Positions 34,162 through 46,905 of a DNA stretch of 64,000 bases are shown here, piece by piece. The position numbers and the translations under genes are program-made. The notes under the pieces are model-generated. The model was given only the letters and a program-made list of their open reading frames with translations, was not told where the DNA came from and made no database searches. Numbering within the stretch: position 1 is the first letter of the stretch; each line of letters opens with the position of its first letter. The stretch covers positions 12,214,001 through 12,278,000 of the forward strand of contig OY755187.1 in the NCBI GenBank assembly GCA_963576735.1, given 5' to 3'. The stretch is from Bedellia somnulentella. Taxonomy: Eukaryota; Arthropoda; Insecta; Lepidoptera; Bedelliidae.

Positions 34162-34983
34162 AATGGCTGCCAGCGCGAAATTCTTCTATCCCTTATTTCT
34201 TTTTACACGTTTTAGTAGTGTTTGCGTTTCCTACCTCCGAATTTTTACTACTTCGGAAGTATTTATTCTTTATTAGTAATAATCCCCACATGAGGTTTTC
34301 ATGAACGAAAAGATTTAAATTATATTATATACTATTTAAAATTAATTTGAAATTGTAAAACCCAAATTAAATATGTACACTATGATTCTTTTATTTTATT
34401 TGCTAGTACTTTTATAAATTAACTTTTTATATTTACGCCAATTCTCAAGATTTTACAAACCTCTCGTTCTTCTCTAACATAGATCATTCTATTTTGAATC
34501 GTAATGGTGTAAATTTGATTGCAACAACATGTTTACACAAAGAGGTTAAAGGGTCGACTTAGGGAAACTTCATTAAAGTTCTCCGCTCCACAGTTGTACC
34601 CGAGATAGCCTCCAACTATGTTTGTTTCCAACTTACACACAGCTTTGTATAAATTCTACAGTTGTGTAGAGTAACAAATCAGAAGAAAACTAATCGATTT
34701 TATTTTACCGCATAAACTGTAAAAGGCTTATCAACTTATATCTGTAGGACTAAAATCACATACATGCAACGCCATTACATACTCAAAACGAAACCGATCA
34801 TAACTCTCACATCAAGTGAGCACGTAAGTAATTAAAATAATGATATGACTTGTAAAAAACGTCCAAGGCACAAAAGTATGCTACTATAAACATATAATAA
34901 AAAATGGCATAATCAAGGATCGAGTCGTATTAGCTAACATGTCCAAAGGTCGTTGTCGATGTTTATATAAATTTATTTGTAGA
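34162..34983. other. AT-rich non-coding sequence
   Basis: Nothing supportable is seen here. Confidence 0.5.
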
Positions 34984-35210
34984 GTAGGCTCAGAATAACA
35001 CTTACCCATTTCTTACCGTGGGTGTCATAAAAGACGATTAAATGTTGTGGAGCTAAGTAAGTGTCGTGAGTGACGGGAGACGAATCACCAAACCTCCTTT
35101 ATTATACAATCTTTTCCCCACGCAACTTTTCAAAAGATTTTGAAAAACATTCTAATTCAGGGACTCTGTGGTTACCCCTATTTAGAATTTATAACCGTGC
35201 GCATACGAAC
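34984..35210 (+). repeat. Degenerate (TATG)n-tailed repeat
   Basis: AGGCTCAGAATAACACTTACC, TCATAAAAGACGATTAAATG, GGAGACGAATCACC and ATTTATAACCGTG follow the family order with many changes. Confidence 0.55.
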
Positions 35211-36004
35211 GCGTGAGTACAATACCACATATGCATATACGAAGTCACGAATTCACAAGTGCGACTTATCCCTGTTTAATTTAGGCAAACATTAAGTGAC
35301 CTCGGAGTACAAGGCGGGTGGGAGAGGGTGGTACATAATGAGGTCGTCTAGACGATGGCGGTTCGCATCCCGACGTAACTCTCCGCCCGACTATTGTATT
35401 GTGAACGAAAACCAATTGCAAATACGAATGCACTTCATTTCCAACGTTATAAATTGCTGCTCTTTTCCAATTATCTTTGCGAGTTGTCGGTTGAGATGAT
35501 GGATAGAACACTTAGTGTCATCATCGCCAGGGTATGAATAGATAAGCGTCTACTGAGGCCATCTATTTAAGAGTAATCATAAATCTATTTTGTTAAAGTT
35601 ATCTTGGCGAAAGTGTCTAAATATCCTTTCCTAAATGATTAGAAACAGCTTATTTTTGTTTATTTCAATTGTGTGCCCTTATGATGGTTTTTGCTTTCAT
35701 CCTTCTGCTCTTAGAATAAGGTGGAATATACATACTCAGTATTAAGAGAGTACGGAAAACCATGTCTACCTATATAGGTGTTATATCGCTCTATTTGCTT
35801 ATATCGTAAATCGTCACAGAAAGTATCGTTAAAATAAAAAGCATAAAGTAGATAACAGCTCACAGAACATAACCAGAGTCAAGCAAACATGAGTTTCCGC
35901 TCTGTCGGAGACGACCGACTTAGATAAATTATTCCATCGATACTAAAATGACGTTTTATTTATATAGATTTACTGTGCGGTTTTTTTTTCACATATATTT
36001 TTAT
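35211..36004. other. Non-coding sequence
   Basis: Frames of 67 and 76 codons overlap on opposite strands at 35281-35511 in a GC-richer patch. Neither is recognised. A GCGGTTCGCATCCCG at about 35357 resembles a B box but has no matching A box at the right distance. Confidence 0.45.
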
Positions 36005-36120
36005 TATATGAGAGCATGTATAAGAAGAATAATGAAGCAAGTGTGAGGGAAGCAAGAGAGATTTGTCAGGATCGTGCGAAGTGGCGATCGATAGTCTCTG
36101 CCTATCCCAATCCAATATAT
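36005..36120 (+). mobile_element. LINE C-terminal coding and 3' fragment
   Basis: It reads GAGGGAAGCAAGAGAGATTT, GTCAGGATCGTGCGAAGTGG, CGATCGATAGTCTCTGCC. Translated, this gives the REARDICQDRAKWRSIVSA pattern that I associate with the C-terminus of a lepidopteran LINE. Related, more diverged fragments lie at 49228-49300 and 49795-49905. Confidence 0.5.
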
Positions 36121-36390
36121 TTATTTATTCAAAAATATATACACGCATATTATATATTTAATTCCATTTAAACTATCGATGGTATCTAGCTTCGATATCA
36201 AAATAATCGCGAGGTTTAAGTACTTTCTTAAAAGCTATTAGTCATCATTTGATTTCTTTAGCAAAAAAGCTTTTAAAGTTAATGGGTTAATCAACCGCTG
36301 TTGAAATATTTATTTTAATAAAATGTAGGAGTAATTAATTTTTAATGGTCGAGATGTTATCTAATAATGTAAATATATATAAGATAGATC

Positions 36391-36560
36391 TGTAGTGTCA
36401 GCTTAGAAAAGCACTAATACATTTCTTTCCATGGTCGTACGCGGCGACTAAGAGTATTGGAGGTTTTTAAGATGATGGTTGGAACCCAACCTTTCTGTTA
36501 CAATATTTTCCTTACTCTAACACTAAAAGAGACTTAAGTAAGTTAAGTTATTACTATTTT
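36391..36560 (+). repeat. Degenerate (TATG)n-tailed repeat
   Basis: Starts CTGTAGTGTCAGCTTAGAAA, contains CGTACGCGGCGACTAAGAG and ends TAGCTGTGAGTATAT. Confidence 0.5.
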
Positions 36561-37282
36561 TAGCTGTGAGTATATTTCGTATTATGAGTTGAGATCTCTC
36601 TGTTGTGACAATGAGCAAGCAAATCTTCCAGAGTAAAATTCGGATAATAATATCATCGCAAAATATCACTTACATCGAATTAAAACATAAATTAGTTTGT
36701 GTCAAACAAAGTGTGTTCCGCCGAAACCTTTCTCAAGGATGAAATATGTATTACGTTTACGTATTAAATTCAGCTGCTACTCCGATATTATATATTTAAC
36801 AAAGCCGTTTCTGTATTGTATGTCATAAATAGATTGAAACAAAGTGGAATTTCTCGAAATTTCCGAAATCAGTTTTGTAGCTTATTTCATACGCACAAAG
36901 AGCTAAATTAAAGGACCGTTCATGTTAAGAGAAATTTAATCAAATTATTTGAATCGACGAAAAGTGCTGTGTTATATGGTATGTATCTTGATCGATTCGG
37001 TTTTCAGTAATTTTTGCAAGTCATCGCGAAAGATCTTTCGTTTGAAATCTTTCAATCAAGCTTTTGAAATATGAGACCGTTTTTCGAAATATAGCCATAA
37101 CACGTGTATGTATGTAAACGAGACGCCTATTTGAGAAACCCAACCCGAAGCCAAATAAGTATTGTTAATTAACAACACAACTATGCATGTTTTATATTCA
37201 AAAGCTCGTAGTAAGGGCGTAGCGCGTATTCAGATGATGAGCGCCCTCACTAGTCATACTCAACAGCCTCCTTATTGTACAT
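36561..37282. other. AT-rich non-coding sequence
   Basis: Nothing supportable is seen here. Confidence 0.5.
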
Positions 37283-37455
37283 ACCCTAACGGCTACATAT
37301 CCCAAAAAAGGGTAGCTAGAGTAACAGAATAAGAATTACATCAGCAAATTATTTAAGTAGAGTAAGAAAGTATTGTAAAATAAAGGTGATGTATCCTTTT
37401 AAATATCCGTAGTGAAAATGGGTAAGTGCCATATCTAAGCCGACACTACACAGCT
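37283..37455 (-). repeat. Degenerate (TATG)n-tailed repeat, minus strand
   Basis: Contains GGGTAGCTAGAGTAACAG and ends CTAAGCCGACACTACACAGC. The stretch AAGGGCGTAGCGCGTATTCA at about 37211 recurs at about 37487, so a local duplication surrounds this copy. Confidence 0.5.
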
Positions 37456-37662
37456 ATGCATGTTTTATATTTAAATACTCGTAGTAAGGGCGTAGAGCGT
37501 ATTCAAATGATAAGCGGCCTTACTGGCCAGCCGCAACAGCCTTCTGAGGGTCATAGCCAGTGATATCTAATGTCATATGAAAAGGCTCTGATGCTCAATG
37601 AAAGTGAACCTGTTATATAGTAACCCGTGGTTTTTTTACTTTAATAACTAACATTACTAAGC

Positions 37663-38020
37663 AACCGTGATATCCCAATGGGTAGAACACTCGGTTATCG
37701 TGCAAACGACTAGTGTTCAAATCCTGTGTCGGGCCTACACCAATTTGTCTTTTCTAAAGGCATATGTGTGGTAAATTTATCATGGTTGTTAACAGTGAGA
37801 GAAAACATCGTGAGGAAACCCACATGGCTGAGTTGTACTTAGTCATGTGACAGTGTATTCGTACAAAACGGCGATAAGCCTGCCCCCTATCACGTGAGTA
37901 CACTGTCCATGCAAAACGTGGGTACTCTGAACACCAGGTGACAAAGTCACGTGATGTTCAGAAGTATTAGTACCTCTGCCAACCCCTTCGGGGATATTCG
38001 CCGTGAACGTTTATGTTATT
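37663..38020 (+). mobile_element. tRNA-derived SINE (family A), plus-strand arm of an inverted pair
   Basis: Full length, from AACCGTGATATCCCAATGGG to GTGAACGTTTATGTTATT. An imperfect 8-bp target duplication ATTACTAA / ATTACTGA flanks it. It differs from the 5118 copy at only a modest number of positions. It faces the copy at 38185-38542. Confidence 0.85.
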
Positions 38021-38079
38021 ACTGAATATAGAATGATTTTTGTATCATTCATAATCAATTTGTTTTATATGAAACTTAA

Positions 38080-38170
38080 ACGTTCACGCCGTATGAGCTC
38101 TAAGGATGGGCAGAGGTAATTATACTTCTGAACATCATATGGTAAGTAAGTTTTACTGAGACAGTCCATT
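38080..38170 (-). mobile_element. SINE family A 3' fragment between the inverted pair
   Basis: Begins AAACGTTCACGCCGTATGAG, then GGGCAGAGGTAATTATACTT and TGAACATCATATGG, clearly older than its two neighbours. Confidence 0.6.
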
Positions 38171-38184
38171 TATTTATTTTATTA

Positions 38185-38542
38185 TATAACATAAACGTTC
38201 ACGCCGAATATCCCCGAAGGGGTTGGCAGAGGTACTAATACTTCTGAACATCACGTGACTTTGTCACCTGGTGTTCAGAGTACCCACGTTTTGCATGGAC
38301 AGTGTACTCACGTGATAGGGGGCAGGCCTATCGCCGTTTTGTACGAATACACTGTCACATGACTAAGTACAACTCAGCCATGTGGGTTTCCTCACGATGT
38401 TTTCCCTCACCGTTAACAACCATGATAAATTAACCACACATATGTCTTTAGAAAAGACAAATTTGTGTAGGCCCGACCCAGGATTTGAACACTAGTCGTT
38501 TGCACGATAACCGAGTGTTCTACCCACTGGGCTATCACGGTT
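38185..38542 (-). mobile_element. tRNA-derived SINE (family A), minus-strand arm of an inverted pair
   Basis: Full length on the minus strand: its tRNA-like head ends at TGGGCTATCACGG (38528-38540) and its tail is at about 38185-38195. TTTATTT occurs on both flanks as a likely target duplication. Sequence is almost the same as the 5118 and 37663 copies, so it is young. Confidence 0.85.
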
Positions 38543-39934
38543 TATTTCCTTATGTAAATATTTTAAATATATTAAAGTAGCAGAAGCATATTACAAGTGT
38601 GTATTTTATTAGAGATGCGAATGAAAACCTTGTCTCGCGCTCGTAAATCCGGCCCGGGGCAGGACACCTGACAATTTATCTCGCACAAGTTACACGCGGA
38701 GTAAAACAACCCTTATATCACACTAACTCGGATTATTTATGAAGACGGGTTGAGTTTCTTTGCTGTTAACTAACTTATATATAGAGTTGGACAAATTTTC
38801 ATTGGGGTCGGAAGAAAGTAAAACTATGCTTTATACCAAAAAAACTCGTTAAGATAATTGCAAGCATCATTATCTGATGATGATAATCGGTTTAAATAGC
38901 TAGCTTTATAAATAAAGTACTTAAAAATTTACTTTATCCTGCTCCTGACCTAGGTTTACATCATTTCATCAGACAACAATGTCAATAGTATTAACAAAAA
39001 AGGCTTAAACAGTCATTAACTCAGTGATATTTGATAAACTTATCATTGGATTAGGTTTGTATAGACAACCGAGTAGTATCAAAATAGGATAGCACTAACC
39101 ATTTTGGCAATTTTTTCCTATTAAGCGACTTGAGGTGTATTTAAAATTTAAAAAATGTTTGCCAGGATCCTATAAATGGCAAATAATAGTGTCTGCTTAC
39201 AACCACAATGGGAACTTAAAAAGTGGACATGTTATTATCAAAACGACCTTCACACAATAACCATACAAGCATTTAACAAATCGGGTTACAAAAAGTTCAC
39301 GTACCCAAGTAACAAGCAAGATTATTTCATAAGAAACCCGGTGGCATTCAGTAAAAGTCGCTCGCACAGTGCTAATGAATTGTCCCGTCAACATACACAC
39401 ACACATACACACAATGTCACTTACGCTGTTGTGAAGAAATAGAAATACGACTTCAATCTAATACGATCAAAACTGATCAGTTACCCAAAACGATCTACTT
39501 CCAGGATTGTGAAGCTCAAAAAAAATTGATTTCCTGATCTAAGAACAGTGGATCATGTTTAACTATTATACCGGTAATATGGTTTAATTATTATCTTCCA
39601 AAAACATTGTTTAGTTGTTTGTACAGAACAGTGTTGTATGTATTTGTGCTTTAATTTTATTTTCATGTTTTCGTAACAGGATATATGTATGTATTATCCA
39701 AATATACAAAATTACAATGTCACACACACACACGTTCGTTCCGTTGTCGGTAACGTGAATAGCCGTCGACCCTGGTTCTGAGGGCGACAGAGATGCGCCG
39801 TGTAAGGTTAAGTACGCAGCCGCATAACTAATGTGGTTCCATATGCTTTCGTTTATAAAAATGACGCTTACTTTATACTTACACCTACTACCACCTACGC
39901 TACGACTATAATTTTAGATGTTGACGGTAAAATA
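38543..39934. other. Non-coding sequence
   Basis: No supportable gene. CA-repeat patches lie at about 39394-39412 and 39720-39734. The two overlapping frames at 39176-39442 run through the CA repeat and are not recognised. Confidence 0.5.
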
Positions 39935-40062
39935 TGGTAAAAAAATAATGGTTGGTGCCGGGTCTCCAACCTAATTGGCCAACAATAATTTAAAAAGCTT
40001 CAATAATGAAGGCAAGAAATAGGATAGTGCTTTTCTGAGCTGACACCACACAGCTAGTTACT
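39935..40062 (-). repeat. 5' half of the (TATG)n-tailed repeat, minus strand
   Basis: Contains GGTTGGTGCCGGGTCTCCAACC, shortened here to its family order, then AGGATAGTGCTTTTCTGAGC and TGACACCACACAGCT. Confidence 0.55.
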
Positions 40063-40437
40063 CATGGTTACACCTGTGGCGACCGCTAGATGGCGAACTC
40101 ACACGCACACTAGCAGTGTCATAAAAAATCGTACATCGCGGTATCGAAATGTTTCTCTAGCTAAACATAAATACATTATTCTAAGTTGGTACACAGCAGG
40201 GTGTACTGGCCAGTATATCTTTGCTGTTCCCACACACCGTTAGTCGGCATTCGTATTTGTATAAAGTTATTGATAACAAACATCTTCATACAATCCTAGC
40301 AAATCTCTCAAGCTTTGTTTAAATAGACTTATTTAAATAGTTAACTATTTTCATACATGCACGATTAGTTCTTCCACTATAGTCTAAACGTTAATATGGT
40401 TGTGTCTTGCTAATCTTATATTTAACAAATAACCATT

Positions 40438-40676
40438 TACCGTGTGGCGTAGAATGTCATTACGCCTTTCTATCTCCGGCTATCGTAAGAGGCGACTAAC
40501 GGTACTGGGCTTTTAAAAGCAGTTTTGGGGATGCGGTTGGAGACCCATCACCAACGATACTTTCTTTCTACCATCTTGTCCCCCTATCAACTTCCAAATG
40601 TGGCTTGAGTTTCTAGCTCTGAAGCTCTGGCTACCCCTTTTTGAGATTTATGGCCGTGAGTTTATGTATGTATGAC
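40438..40676 (+). repeat. (TATG)n-tailed repeat
   Basis: Starts TACCGTGTGGCGTAGAATG, contains CGTAAGAGGCGACTAACGG and GGTTGGAGACCCATCACC, ends GCCGTGAGTTTATGTATG. Confidence 0.7.
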
Positions 40677-42924
40677 GACATTATATCAAGGCATCATGAA
40701 ATATCAATGTCACGAAGCAAATTCGCAAACAGTGGCAGCGCACGAGAATGGCGCGCGCCCGACTCGCTAATAACATTCTCAAACGTAAACAAAACCGAGG
40801 AAAATTATACGCATTTACATATTTAGTGACACCCCGACTAATTATAGCTAAACTGTTGAAACTAAAACAAAGAAGGAACAAAAAAACCTGCCAATAAATA
40901 TATTATTAATATCTTACTCACAATAAAATACAAAAAAAAACTATTTAGAAATTCACTGAGATGGTTTGTAAAACCGATGTTGAGCAACGTTTTTATAATT
41001 TGTTTATTTTATACAATTCATAAATATTATTTCATCAGTATGCGGATTGTTACTTTACGCCGAAAGTAAAATATGGCCAAGAAGATTTATTGATATGTTT
41101 TATAAATGTATGAAAAGACATATGCATTCTTTTCACTGTATCAAATCAAATGAAGCGCGATCAATCTCAAAGTAAATGTTATTTCGACTGAAACTGACAC
41201 TACAGTGAGTAAACATATATTTACTAGGTTGGCATGGGACCGTCAGATGCCAATAAAAGGAGCGAAGCAAGCAATTGAACGATTTAGTCTACAAAAATCT
41301 CAACACGCGTTGCTATGCAATTTGTTATGATTCATTGAATATACTTGTTGGTTTACCTAAACGCGTGATTGATTCTACACAAAACTGCAAAGGAGTTACT
41401 TTCCTGATTTTTAAAACTTAAATTGTTAACTATTTTTATTGTTGAAAAAAACATATCTAAATAGTTATTTTTTTTGAAAATAACTATGGCCAAGAAATTT
41501 TTCGTTCAAATTTTTTTTGGGAAAAATGTTCTAGACTAGAACTTGAGTATTAGCGTTCAAAAGTTCGAAAAATCACCAAGTGTCGGAGCGCAAACGGACG
41601 TGACTTTGGGACGATCGAATATGAAAAAAATCTATTTTCACGCGCTGGCATTGTTTACGTAATTTTTCCATAGACTGTTGATGTAATTGTACACATCATT
41701 GTAATTTTTTAATGGCGATTATTCCTCCGTGGTACATCCGATTTTTATCAAAATTGAGACAAACCATCTTAACATGGTCCTTGACCACCGTTCAAAATTT
41801 CAGGGTTCTGAGTTGAGCCGTTTGAGAGGAGTACGATCACAACGAAATGCAAAAGTCGGGGGTAAATGGAGCTTCGCTCCAACAAGAGTACGGGTACTTT
41901 GAACATACTATGTACACATTTATTTATACTTAAACAACAACATATGAGCCGAAATAAAAACCAAATAGAATATAATGTGTTAACTCATAGTTTAAATGAA
42001 CTTGATTCAAGATCTTTTTGCATTCAATTCAAGTTTAAATCTGCAAACTATCGATATTGATATAAACAACAATTGAATAGCTTAGCAAATCTCGATACAC
42101 AAGCAATTATCGCTCGTCGCAAGTAAACAAGCGCAGACCTCGAACTATATGACATTGGTTACGACTAAACCAAACATTAAAGACCTCCCAGACATTGAGA
42201 TGTGATGAAGAACAAGGGTTCTTACAATTTTGGTTACGAGAAGCTATCTATTACGGTGAAGAACTCGTATTTATGTGGGTTTAAATTAGTATGAGGATTG
42301 CTTGTGTTGCTAATTTTCTATTTATTCAATACCAACTTTTGCCTTTGACTCTCTCCGCGTAGCTTTCTATATATGAGCGTTCTACAGAGTTTATACCATC
42401 TAAAATTAACTGATGTCATACTAAAATTGGTCTGCTTTTGGATCTCTATACAACATTCAAGTTCACTTTGCAATCTTTCAATAAAATTTCCTAGGATTGA
42501 GCCTAAACGATGACTTATGTAGGGATTAAGAGTGCAGACTCCAAATTGCACCTCAATCCATGATTTTGATCTGATTGTTAATGGTAAGTGCGATCAATTT
42601 ACGTAACATGCCGTCACTATTCCTGCTGGTTAAAAATGTAATATCTTGTATTTTCTCTTTTGAATGTTACTCTTGAAGCTCAACAAAGCTGAAAGCAGCA
42701 TTTTTCCAGTGCCTTGCAAGTATAATATAAGTGTATAAGCTGTTTTAGCTCGCTCATAAGATCGTAGACGGCGCATTCTCTGCTCATAAAACAGATGCAC
42801 AAAGCTGTTTTAAAATCTATTACTCAGATGTAGGTTTTTCCTACTTGAGAGGGATAGTGGAGAATTATATGTAGGTATTCAAAATCTACTATAATTATAA
42901 TCAAATTAGCTAAAACAGCCACTG
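40677..42924. other. AT-rich non-coding sequence
   Basis: No gene recognised. The stretch 41570-41900 (GTGTCGGAGCGCAAACGGAC onward) has the even composition of an old repeat but no second copy in the window. Confidence 0.5.
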
Positions 42925-43108
42925 AATGGGTGCCTACAGATGGCCACCGGCGTAGGGGAAGGCCTCGGAGGAGATGGAGGGACGACTTGGATAGGTTTGA
43001 TCCAGGGTGGTGGTGTACAGCCTCAAACAGAGATGTGTGGGCTCAAAATTGTGAGGCCTTTGCCCAGCCGTGGGAAATGAATTAGGCTATAATAATAATA
43101 ATAATAAT
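42925..43108 (+). mobile_element. 3' end of a non-LTR retrotransposon with (TAA)n tail
   Basis: A short remnant of coding sequence reads RGRPRRRWRDDLDRFDPGWW, then the end of a LINE protein and a TAG stop at about 43081. A (TAATAA)n tail follows directly (about 43089-43108). The protein motif and (TAA)n tail fit an R4/Dong- or RTE-like LINE. All upstream coding sequence is missing, as in 5'-truncated insertions. Confidence 0.7.
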
Positions 43109-43558
43109 TCAAAATCACTTATTGGTAGTGTAATGGGTCTAAAATCTCTTCAAGATGGAATGGTTTGAAGTTTGAATAAATTTAATAGCCTGGTACTATT
43201 TTACATTCTGATTTAAAAAAAGATCAAACCCACTAAACTTGAGTTGTACTGTTGTTTCAAAATGCCATCTATATTCCGATAAACATAAAACTGAAAACGT
43301 AAAATCATACATCACTTAATGGAAATAAAATCTGTTACCTCAACGTAGAACATTGAGAAAAGACAATAAATTGAGCATGTAAGTACTTAGACATAAGTCC
43401 AAGTGGGTTTCTACGAGACCTACACAGAATAAACTATAAAATTAAAACGGTACATTAAGTAAGGTATACAGCTTACTGTTTTCAAGGAAACTTGGCTATG
43501 GAGCAAGTCAAACAGAAAATTGCACTTTATTTTACCACGCATGATACTTCTTGTCTAT
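43109..43558. other. AT-rich non-coding sequence
   Basis: Nothing supportable is seen here. Confidence 0.5.
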
Positions 43559-44189
43559 GTCGTAGGATGATTTTATGTTTAGGTTTTTTGCAAAAAACCT
43601 TAGGATTTTGCAAAAACACGGATAATTAGACAACGGTTTTAATATTTTTTTAATCATACTAGGTTTTATGCAAAATAACTAGTCGATTTTGTACTTATTT
43701 AATGCTAATTAGCTGATTTCTGATAGCTCGCCTATTCCTATTCTGATTGATTCTACATTGTGGTATTGAGATATTTTAACTACAGGTATAAAGGGTGAGA
43801 AATTAGAATATTTATTTTATACTCAGGAACTTTATGTAAATTACAATCACGTTTAATAAATATCTACGGACATATAGTACGCAGATCAAGTTAGCCCCAA
43901 ACTAAGTATTACTTGTATTACGACAATTGAGTAAGTGCGTCTTATTTAACAACCAATCAGAGATGACGTGTTTATGAGGCACTGCCATTGACCAATAAGT
44001 GTTCAGATTTCATAAAAACTAACATTTCTTTTCGCATTCATTCTTCATTCATTTTATTCATTCAAAACAACTAGTTTGATTATCTAGTTTTTTTGTAAAC
44101 AAAACACTGTAAGATAAAACAATATTATAACCGTTATCTAATTATCCGTGTTTTTGCTAAAAAACCTAAACATCAAATCATCCTACGAC
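43559..44189. mobile_element. Non-autonomous DNA transposon with about 70-bp inverted ends
   Basis: The left end GTCGTAGGATGATTTTATG continues through TTTAGGTTTTTTGC and CACGGATAATTAGA to about 43640. The right end is its inverse, finishing ATCATCCTACGAC at 44189. The arms match well apart from an insertion in the left arm (about 43597-43612). Inside is a reversed fragment of SINE family B (GATCAAGTTAGCCCCAAACT, 43885 on). No open frame of note. The target duplication is not clear, so the superfamily is open. Confidence 0.75.
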
Positions 44190-44207
44190 ATCTATATGGT
44201 TCAATAG

Positions 44208-44440
44208 TGTGCAGTATCGGCTTTGAATAGCATTAACCCAGTTCCTCCCGTTGGTCTCGCGACTAATGATATTAGGATGTTTCAGGTAATAGTAGGGCGA
44301 TGTGGCTGGAGAACCATCAGCAACAATCTTTTATTTTAAAACCTTCCTTTCACGCGACTTCCAAAAATGGCAAAGGAATATTATATTATGAAGCCCTGGC
44401 TACTCTTTTTGGGAATTTATTGCTGTAAGTTGTATGTATT
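44208..44440 (+). repeat. Degenerate (TATG)n-tailed repeat
   Basis: Contains GTGTGCAGTATCGGCTTTG, GGCGATGTGGCTGGAGAACC and AGCCCTGGCTACTC in family order. Confidence 0.5.
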
Positions 44441-45561
44441 TTAGATTTTTTGCTACTGTACTAAGCCTATTCATAATTTATTATATCAACATACATACTT
44501 GCAGAACCGTAACACCACCAATTAAATTTATTGTACTTTATAATGGCAGCGTTATTGGGTATCGATTGCTCGTATTAATTACCATTCATTATCGTCCGTC
44601 GTCGGTTACCTCGCGTCGCCTCAAATCAGATTTTCCTTAACGCAAATAAACTATGCGAAAATGTACAGTACAAATTAAACGTTGTTGAAGGGAAATTATA
44701 GTACTATAAAACTACATGGGGTTATCAGAACTTGAATTAAATCGTTGAATGTCTCTGGTTTTTTTAGTTCATCATTGTCAGTAAAGCAATAGTAGAATGA
44801 GCGAAAAAAAATCTTAATAACAATATATTTCAAGTTAGCTATTAATACGAAAAACGTTAAAAATTGTTTTAATTTAATATATTTTACATTCGTACATCAA
44901 CTAGTTAACATTAAGTTTATTTCTGCTATCTGGCAAACTGTATGATTCAGGAGTTTTCATACATGTTTTAGATTTTCCAATGGCATTGTAATTATGATAG
45001 TTTAAAATATCTGAAAGGAGTTAACGTCTTCCTAGAAGGCCAATGGCAAAGTATCCTTAGTACTCTATATATTTATAGCCCCTATTTAGACCCATCACCA
45101 CTGAATAAACCATTTTGGAACAAGTCAAGCGTAACTTTTGGTGGGAAAATCTTCAGCGAAGTGTAGCGCCATGTATATCTATCGACAAAAACAAATATCT
45201 TGCTGATTTGTCGGACACACCAAGCCAAGGTCATTAAGGCATAAGTATTGGAAAAAATAAGTTTCCACTCCAATATGCAGATACGCTCAATAACTACTTG
45301 GTACGATCCTGAAAAGTCTCTTTTGCTACAATCACAGTTCTATAACAACTACAAATCATGGTAATTATTTTATCTCGCGTAAAATTTCATCTTTCAGACT
45401 TAACCAGTCCCGAATCGCGTTTTTTCTCTCTCCTACATCTCCACTACTATTGCTTTGGCAGTTGTTATAATACCATTCGATTCCTTCTTATGTTCCATTA
45501 TAAATAGTCGATTTGCCTCTATTTTGGCAGCTACAACTATCCTACTCTACAGTGTGCTACC
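44441..45561. other. AT-rich non-coding sequence
   Basis: Nothing supportable is seen here. Confidence 0.5.
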
Positions 45562-46245
45562 GTCGTCTCGCGCACAATTAGCATGCATCACGGCTGCGTC
45601 GATCGCGTGGGCCGCTCGCGCACTGTTCGCATCATTTCACAGTTCACGAACGCTTGATGACTAATATACGCGTCTATGCTATCTTTTGACTGTTTTAGTA
45701 TGCAATATTTCGGATATTGCAATTAAAAATAAGAATATAAGATGTCATCTTGTATCCATTTGTAGCATACATTACAAATACGTTCTAGTTTTTTAGCTAC
45801 GTCGTCTCGCGCACAATTAGCATGCATCACGGCTGTGTCGATCGCGTGGGCGGCTCGCGCACCGTTCGCATTATTTCAGAGTTCACGGACGTTTGATGAC
45901 TAACATACGAATACGAGCGTCTGTCTTTTGACTATTTTAGTATGAAATATTTCGGAAATTGCAATTTAGAACAAAGACATAAGATATCCATTCTATATCC
46001 ATTTGTAGATTACAACGTTCTAGTTTGTTAGCGTCGTCTCGCACACAAATCAGCATGCATCACGGCTGCTGCATCAATTACGTGGGCTGCTCGCGCACTT
46101 TTTGCAACATTTAAGGGTTCACGGACGCTTGATGACTAATATACACGTCTGTGCTATCTTTTGATCATGTTGTATTAGTTTTAGGTTATTCAGAACCATC
46201 TTTAAGACAATAATAATTTAATATTCATTTGTAGCTAATACGCAG
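45562..46245 (+). repeat. Three-unit tandem array, period about 235 bp
   Basis: Units start at 45562, 45801 and 46033 with GTCGTCTCGC. Each has a CpG-rich first half (GCATGCATCACGGCTG, GCTCGCGCAC, then TTGATGACTAA) and an AT-rich second half. The third unit is the most diverged. A 69-codon frame that crosses unit 1 is an accident of the composition and is not preserved in units 2 and 3. Confidence 0.8.
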
Positions 46246-46905
46246 ATGTTTTGAAGAATCGGGTGATACGATACTAAAAGTACTGAATCAAATATACTTT
46301 ATCGGTGTAATTATATATTTAGCTTATAAAGCCTAGTGTAATCTTGTCACTAAAATTACTTTGAACCTAGAAATTAATCTACAAAATATTAACGTTTATA
46401 AATTTATATTTTTTTCTGTTACTTTTGTAATATCAATTTTTCGTTAGTTTAAAAAATATAATAAGTATATTAGTTCAGCTGTCATGGTGAAACAATGCCG
46501 CTGGTAACATGTTTAACCAACCGCTGCGTAATGTATTCATTAAAATGTATGCCTAACCTGAAATAAGAAACGGACCTAGGACATTAAAATGTTATCTTTA
46601 TAATTGATATTCGTTTGATGAACACCACTCAGGAACTCTTTTTCAATATTAAATAAAATTATTAACGTAGCTTATATAGTAATACATTTATAGATATCAT
46701 TTATTTATTTGTTGAAAACATCACACGCAATAATTAACACTTGCATTTTCCGTGTTAATCTTTGAACTGATGTACCTGTCTTTGAATTATTTTTGTTACT
46801 TTTTTGGATTACGTGCGTTTATTTATAATTTGTGAAGATAGTGGATAGGGAAAACTTTATCGGGGTATGTATAAATTATAGTTAAAGCATATATTTTCCT
46901 ATTGT
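46246..46905. other. AT-rich non-coding sequence up to the gap
   Basis: Nothing supportable is seen here. Confidence 0.5.

Noticed and set aside
35328..35395. B-box-like GGTTCGCATCCC in a GC-rich patch
   Set aside because: No A box or SINE body at the expected spacing and no second copy.
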